DNA of 64,000 nucleotides. It comes from Papilionanthe hookeriana x Papilionanthe teres. Its lineage: Eukaryota; Streptophyta; Magnoliopsida; Asparagales; Orchidaceae. Of the stretch, positions 59,480 through 64,000 are shown piece after piece. The notes below the pieces were generated by a model. The model saw nothing but the letters and a program-made list of their open reading frames with translations. It ran no database searches and had not been told where the DNA came from. Location: contig CM040426.1 in assembly GCA_022702705.1 (NCBI GenBank), positions 73,739,306-73,803,305 of the forward strand. The letters run 5' to 3'. The position numbers were made by a program, and so were the translations under genes. Positions within the stretch are counted from its first letter, which is position 1, and every line of letters begins with the position of its first letter.

Positions 59480-60560
59480 AAGACAACGGTTATGTTTGGA
59501 TGACAACGGTTGCAAGCAGTTGTCGTCGGCGGCCGGTGGTTAGCGACGATGGGCAAAGACGATATACAGTGGTTGGCGACTACGAAGGAAAGTGGTTATA
59601 GCTCAGTGTTATTTCTCGAGAACAGGCTCTAGAATTCCACTTTTTCTTCTCTTCTTCTCTGTTCCTCTCAAGTGAAGTGGGGTGCCTATTTATATCCTTT
59701 TGAGGAGGGTTATTTTAGTTTTTTGATGTGTAACAGTCATAACTATCCATTGGACAGTTCATGTTGAGATCCTCTTAATCATAGATGATTTTTTAATGAC
59801 CTCAAAATTCAGTGATCATGGGCTCCTTGAATTCCTCTCTTCGAGATGCTTGCATTGACTATAAATATGTTAAATTTAGAGTTCATTTGACCATTCAATT
59901 ATTGATATATCCAAAACCTCTAATTATGCTTCAACAACTTGATCTGGACATGATTGTCCTCAGATTGAACCAATTTTGATATCATTGGGCTTGTCTTATC
60001 GAGACGATCAATTTGACTATAAACTTGCTGAAATCAAGACCCAAATAATCTTCATTTGAATTTGGAAGATATTTTAAAAAATAATATTGAGATTCAAGAT
60101 GACACATCAATCATAAAAATAGGTTATCAAATGAATAAATTAATTCTTGATCTTATAAATGCAAATTACGAGCTACCGAGAGAAGCATTTTAAAATGTTA
60201 TATGAGAGCAAAAATTTTCCCACCGAGAAGAACAGACATTCAAACAATACTAAGTATTTTTATTTGAAAAATTCAATAATGTTAAATTATAAAATCTTAT
60301 CTAAATTTATAATATAAATAAAATTTGCATGTGGGACTTCAAATAATGAGGAGGTGCAAATAAAAGAATATTAGAGAGAAGATTAGCCCCCAAGATTTCA
60401 GATCTTATGGGAGAAACCGGACTTTTTACTTGGAAAAGTGCTGGAATGAGAAAATTACGAGACCTAACCAAGTTAAAATAATTCACTATATAATCAGGGC
60501 TAAAAATGTACGTTCTTCACCTGTATCAGGAAAGATAAGATTAAGAGATATGTTGAATTC
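59480..60560. repeat. Dispersed repeat, copies 3 and 4 (partial)
   Basis: Contains a short GTGGTTGGCGAC-type array, CTATAAACTTGCTGAAATC, then at 60410-60540 TTTTTACTTGGAAAAGTGCT, AATTACGAGACCTAACCAAG and ACCTGTATCAGGAAAGAT. The block order shows a second copy begins near 60350. Confidence 0.5.
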
Positions 60561-60728
60561 ATGACTACTTTAAACAAGCTAATAGATATAAATGTGAAGG
60601 CTAATTCAAACTAAAACCATCGTAGTTTAACTATAATAGTGGTGGTGGGTTAAATGTGATAGCTTAAACTTTCACCCATCAAGGTGTTGTCCACTTTGCC
60701 GAAATGATCTCACGTTTTTGCTTTGTTG

Positions 60729-61026
60729 TGTTAGGTATGACTCATATCTACGGAGGGAGTTTTTTGGTGAAGAGGTGTGACTCACAGTGAAATGAGAGTC
60801 TCTGAAGTTATTGGATGGGGGGAGCGAGGGCGTTTTTGTAATTTACATGTAGGTTAATATATGTCTATATATACGTGTAACCTATGGGATGTAAATGACT
60901 CCTCTGACATAGTGAAATTTGCTGGCTCGCTCCCGAGGACGTAGGCAATTCTTTGCCGAACCTCGTTAAATCTTTGTGTTCTTTTGATTTTGTGTCGATT
61001 CTTGTTATACTCGTTTCAGATTGTCA
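60729..61026 (+). repeat. 5' LTR of the copia element
   Basis: 298 bp, starting TGTTAGGTATGACTC and ending GATTGTCA. A TATA-like CTATATATACG lies at about 60865. Its start recurs at 63935. Confidence 0.87.
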
Positions 61027-61033
61027 TAAAACC

Positions 61034-61046
61034 TGGTATCAGAGCC
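61034..61046 (+). promoter_or_regulatory. Primer-binding site (initiator Met tRNA)
   Basis: TGGTATCAGAGCC, seven bases after the LTR, is the standard copia primer site complementary to the 3' end of plant initiator Met tRNA. Confidence 0.93.
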
Positions 61047-62421
61047 TCGTTTGAGGGTACAGGAGAAGATCTACGCTGGAAATCGGAGAAGAAAAGAAGA
61101 TTTGAGTTCGAGGTTAGAAGAATTGTGGTGTTGCTCTGTTAGCGGCAGGCGAGTCCAGGAGTTCGCGAGGAGTTGCGGGAGCGGCGTGGTGAGGCGAGGC
61201 GAACGGGTATTTCTTCCGGGATTCGTTGCGGCCACCGGGTGAAACAGTTGTCGCGAAGGGATTCGTGACCGAGGCGAGGAACTTTGATCTGTTTGTTCGA
61301 GAACGAGGAGACATTTCGCGTCGCGGAAGATCCGCGCGACGGACGGAGGCTTGCGGCGCGGAGCGGTGCGGAGGGTCGGAGTCCGGCTCGCCGAGAGCGG
61401 GTCGGTGCACGGTGAAGGGCGGCGGTCGGGCGGTTCGCGAGCGGGAGAGTTCCGGCAGGTTCGGTCGAGAACCGTCGCGGCGGTTGGCGGAGGCGGGAGT
61501 TCACACGAACAGAGAGCTCGCGATAGTTGCGTCGGCGCGAGCGGTTCCAGGAAGTTGTCGCACGACGGAGCGGTTCTCGCGGTTGGGAATCGGCAGCGGG
61601 AGCAGCTGTGTTTTGCGAAAAGCGGCGCGACCGGGGCGGGCGGCGGGCGGTGCGTAAAGGAGGAGGAAAAGGTATATGGGAATCTTCTATTTCTAGAGGA
61701 ATATTCCATCCATTTCCTTCGGATTTCATGCGTTCGAGCTGGGCTGATGACCGTCTTTGTGGAAAGGGAATCCGAGGTTAAGGAATACTTAATTGCTCTC
61801 AATTGTTGTGGAATTAAGGAATTGTTGTGCGGAGGGATTAAGGAAGGAGCTTAAATAAATTCCTTTATTCCTGAAAGGAATTATTAATCCCTTGAAGGTG
61901 CGGTGTGAATTTTTTAATTGCAAGCGGAAGGATTTCTACAAGCAGAAGAGCTGCGCAGGAAATAAAGTTTCAGAAACAGAGGAGTTCGGCCGGTTCAAAA
62001 ATCCGCGGGAAACAGAGGTTGTCCACCGCGAGCAGGAGCCTCGTTTTGCGGGAATTGAAGTGTTCAACCAGTTAAATTCACCGATTTGTCGCGGGAGATT
62101 TTGCGACAGGTGGAGTTCGGCAGGGTGCAGGTGGCGAGCAGGCACGATTGTTTCGTGAACGGAGAGCTTCGTGGAGGTTTTCCTCGAACGAGTGCGAAAA
62201 GGATTCATGACTCGCGGAAATTGCAATTGGCGCCGAGGTTACTGGTACGAACAGGAATTGTGCTTCGTGTGAAAAATTTAATTCACGAATCACAGGAGAA
62301 TCACGGGAAAGTTCTTTGCATTGGCGAGGAAAATTTTCAGGTTTCTTTGAATTTATTTGCGGAGTATTTTCTTTTGTTTGTCGAAGCAAGGTAGGAAAAT
62401 ACAGTGCAGGATTAAATTCAG
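61047..62421 (+). other. Long GC-rich leader of the copia element
   Basis: About 1.37 kb between the PBS and gag. From about 61190 to 61660 it is very GC-rich with CGCG motifs and has long overlapping open frames on both strands (for example 61071-61802 minus and 61351-61854 plus). None shows a known domain. They are best read as a by-product of composition in an untranslated leader. Confidence 0.6.
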
Positions 62422-63690
62422 ATGGCAATGTCTAGAGCAAAATTCGAGATAGTGAAGTTCGATGGAACCGGGAACTTCGGATTGTGGCAAACAAGGGTAA
62501 AAGATTTGTTGGCACAACAAGGAATTTTGAAGGCTTTGCGGGCTACGAAACCTGATAATATGGAAGATGAAGATTGGGAAGAGTTACAACTTCGAGCGGC
62601 AGGTACCATACGTTTATGTTCTGCGAGATGAGATTATGTATCATGTTATGAATCTAAAATCTCCAGGGAGAAGTATGAAAGAAATTGGAATCTCGGTTTA
62701 TGTCCAAATCTTCGACGAATAAATTGTATCCGAGCGAAGATCTGTATGGGTCGAAGATGCAGGTATGTATCGATTTATCACAAGACTTCGAATGTCTTCA
62801 ATCAAATAATCACGGATCCAGCACGTCTTGATGTGAATATTGAGGATGAAGATCGAGCAATGATTCTTTTGTGTTCGTTGCCTACTTCTTATGAACATCT
62901 GGTGACTACTCTTACATATGGGAAAGAAACAATTAAAATTGATGAGATTACTGCAGCATTGTTGGCTCACAACCAGCGAAAGCAGAATGCAGAGGAAAGC
63001 TCAAATGGTAATTGTTTATATGTTAAGGGTAATCAGGATCGTGAAAGTAAGGAGGAGAAGGAGAATTCTGGAAGGTCAAAGCTTAAAGGCAAGAAGATTC
63101 GTTGCTTTAAGTGTAAGGAACTGGGACATATAAGGAGAGATTGTCCAATGCTCAAGAAGGAGACTCGTAATGTATCTTCCAAGGCTGCGAATATGGTGCA
63201 GAGTGATACAAATTACAGTGATAGTGATGCGCTTTCAGTTACAACAACTCAGTTAAAGGATGGATGGATTCTTGATTCAGGATGTTCACATCACATAACA
63301 CCAAACAGGAAGTGGTTTTCTTCATACAGGTTATCTGATTCTGGTTCAGTTTATCTAGGTGATAATAGACGTTATAATATTGCTGGTATAGGTAAAGTCA
63401 GAATTCAGATGTATGATGACACTGTCAGAACATTATGTGATGTCAGACATGTTCCAGAGTTGAAAAAGAATTTGATTTCCTTGGGCACTCTACACAGAAT
63501 TGGTTTCATTCCTAAGGCAGATGAGGATAGGGAAACCATCAGAATTGTTAAGGGTGCACTGACTGTGATGAAAGGGAAGATCACTGCGAGTAACATCTAT
63601 AAAGCTGTTGGGGAGTACAGTTGCAGGTGGAGATCGCTCTGTTGGAACATATGATGAAATTGCAGCAGGAACTTTGACCAAGCCAGGTTA
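62422..63690 (+). pseudogene. Copia gag-protease, frameshifted
   Basis: Gag starts at 62422 with MSRAKFEIVKFDGTGNFGLW, the usual start of copia gag, and is open to 62631. It is then shifted through about 62770 and open again to 63654. Landmarks in the second part are RLDVNIEDEDRAMILLCSLP, a CX2CX4HX4C zinc knuckle (CFKCKELGHIRRDC, 63103-63144), and the aspartic protease active site WILDSGCSHHIT with DSG at 63274-63282. The protease C-terminus (VMKGKITASNIYK) shifts frame near 63618 and ends at a TAG near 63690. There is no integrase or later domain. Gag forms the particle and protease processes it; this copy carries at least two breaks. Confidence 0.87.
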
Positions 63691-63729
63691 GATGGTTTGG
63701 TGGCCCAACCCACTGGTGTAAGAAACTCC

Positions 63730-63934
63730 ATGATCTATTTCTCCTAAATGGCTGGATATTCGCAAGGTGGAGATTTTCTCCTAAGGGACTGGATATTCAC
63801 AAAGGTGGAGATGGTTAGATGTATTTTCTCTCGAGAAGTCGAATATTTGCTTAAGGTGGAGATTTGTTTGGTAGACACGTGTACCGGGTGAAGCATTTCT
63901 CCTAAGGTGCTTGATATTCGCCAAGGTGGAGAAT
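63730..63934 (+). repeat. Fourfold repeat of the polypurine-tract motif
   Basis: AAGGTGGAGA occurs at 63764, 63802, 63853 and 63923. The first, second and fourth are preceded by TTTCTCCTAA-type and GGATATTC-like phrases; the third lacks the TCTCCTAA phrase. Only the last, ending just before the LTR at 63935, is in the position of a working polypurine tract. Confidence 0.85.
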
Positions 63935-64000
63935 TGTTAGGTATGGCTCATATCTACGGAGGGAGTTTCTTGGTGAAGAGGTGTGACTCCTAGTGAAAAG
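63935..64000 (+). repeat. Start of 3' LTR (cut by window end)
   Basis: TGTTAGGTATGGCTCATATC matches the 5' LTR start; 66 bp are visible. Confidence 0.9.

Larger units (their letters stand above)
60729..64000 (+). mobile_element. Ty1/copia element with gag-protease only (runs off the end)
   Basis: The 5' LTR, tRNA-iMet PBS, leader, gag-protease, polypurine tract and start of the 3' LTR all lie within 3.3 kb. The internal region is about 2.9 kb, and only about 280 bp lies between the protease frame and the PPT. Integrase, RT and RNase H are therefore absent and it must depend on a relative for movement, like the TR-GAG elements described in plants. The visible 64 bp of the 3' LTR differ from the 5' LTR at about 4 positions, so the insertion is fairly young. 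Confidence 0.88.

Noticed and set aside
61071..61802. A 243-codon open frame on the minus strand and overlapping plus-strand frames
   Set aside because: They lie in the GC-rich leader of the copia element, where few stop codons arise by chance. No domain, repeat or start context supports a protein.

Overview
This is nuclear DNA from a flowering plant. It is AT-rich and full of TA/CA microsatellites, LTR retrotransposons, LINEs, MITEs and fold-back elements. Host genes are sparse and split by long introns, and nothing looks bacterial, organellar or CRISPR-like. The NBS-LRR fragment and the long-LTR repeats remind me of monocot genomes, but that is an impression, not a demonstration.

Two host genes are supported. 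The first, on the minus strand, runs from about 36.1 kb down to 7.4 kb. Ten small exons, all with compatible phases, encode a 283-residue homologue of BIN4, the DNA-binding accessory subunit of the plant topoisomerase VI complex. Its introns hold most of the left half of the window; one is 15.3 kb and one uses a GC donor. The second, also minus strand, is an intact single-exon gene at 48947-49444 for a 165-residue DUF4228 (PADRE) protein.

Layout. 0-7 kb: AT-rich DNA with several copies of a MITE family, a possible SINE, a GAGCTCG-rich element and a fold-back element. 7.4-36.1 kb: BIN4 exons with introns holding MITEs, LINE pieces, two copies of a ~4.4 kb LTR-like repeat (one containing a DUF4283 LINE), a tandem duplication split by an RTE LINE, a 608-bp tandem duplication, and an LTR-plus-PBS fragment. 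36.5-41 kb: a decayed Ty3/gypsy element with two ~600-bp LTRs, gag and protease traces and an antisense reading region. 42-48.7 kb: gypsy fragments, microsatellites, a 67-bp minisatellite and an inverted repeat. 49-52.5 kb: the PADRE gene, then a 1.7-kb PIF/Harbinger-like TIR element carrying a broken CC-NBS gene fragment, and a small relative. 53-60.6 kb: degenerate copies of a repeat with a GTCGAC-rich minisatellite, a solo copia LTR, a hAT-like element and a palindromic MITE. 60.7 kb to the end: a copia element with both LTR starts, tRNA-iMet PBS, gag-protease and polypurine tract but no room for integrase, RT or RNase H.

The elements nest in ways that give relative ages: MITEs and a LINE inside LTR-like repeats, an RTE LINE inside one half of a tandem duplication, and all of these inside BIN4 introns. 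The best candidates for something not previously described are the NBS-carrying TIR element, the MITE family with 9-bp target duplications, and the gag-protease-only copia element with a repeated polypurine-tract motif.
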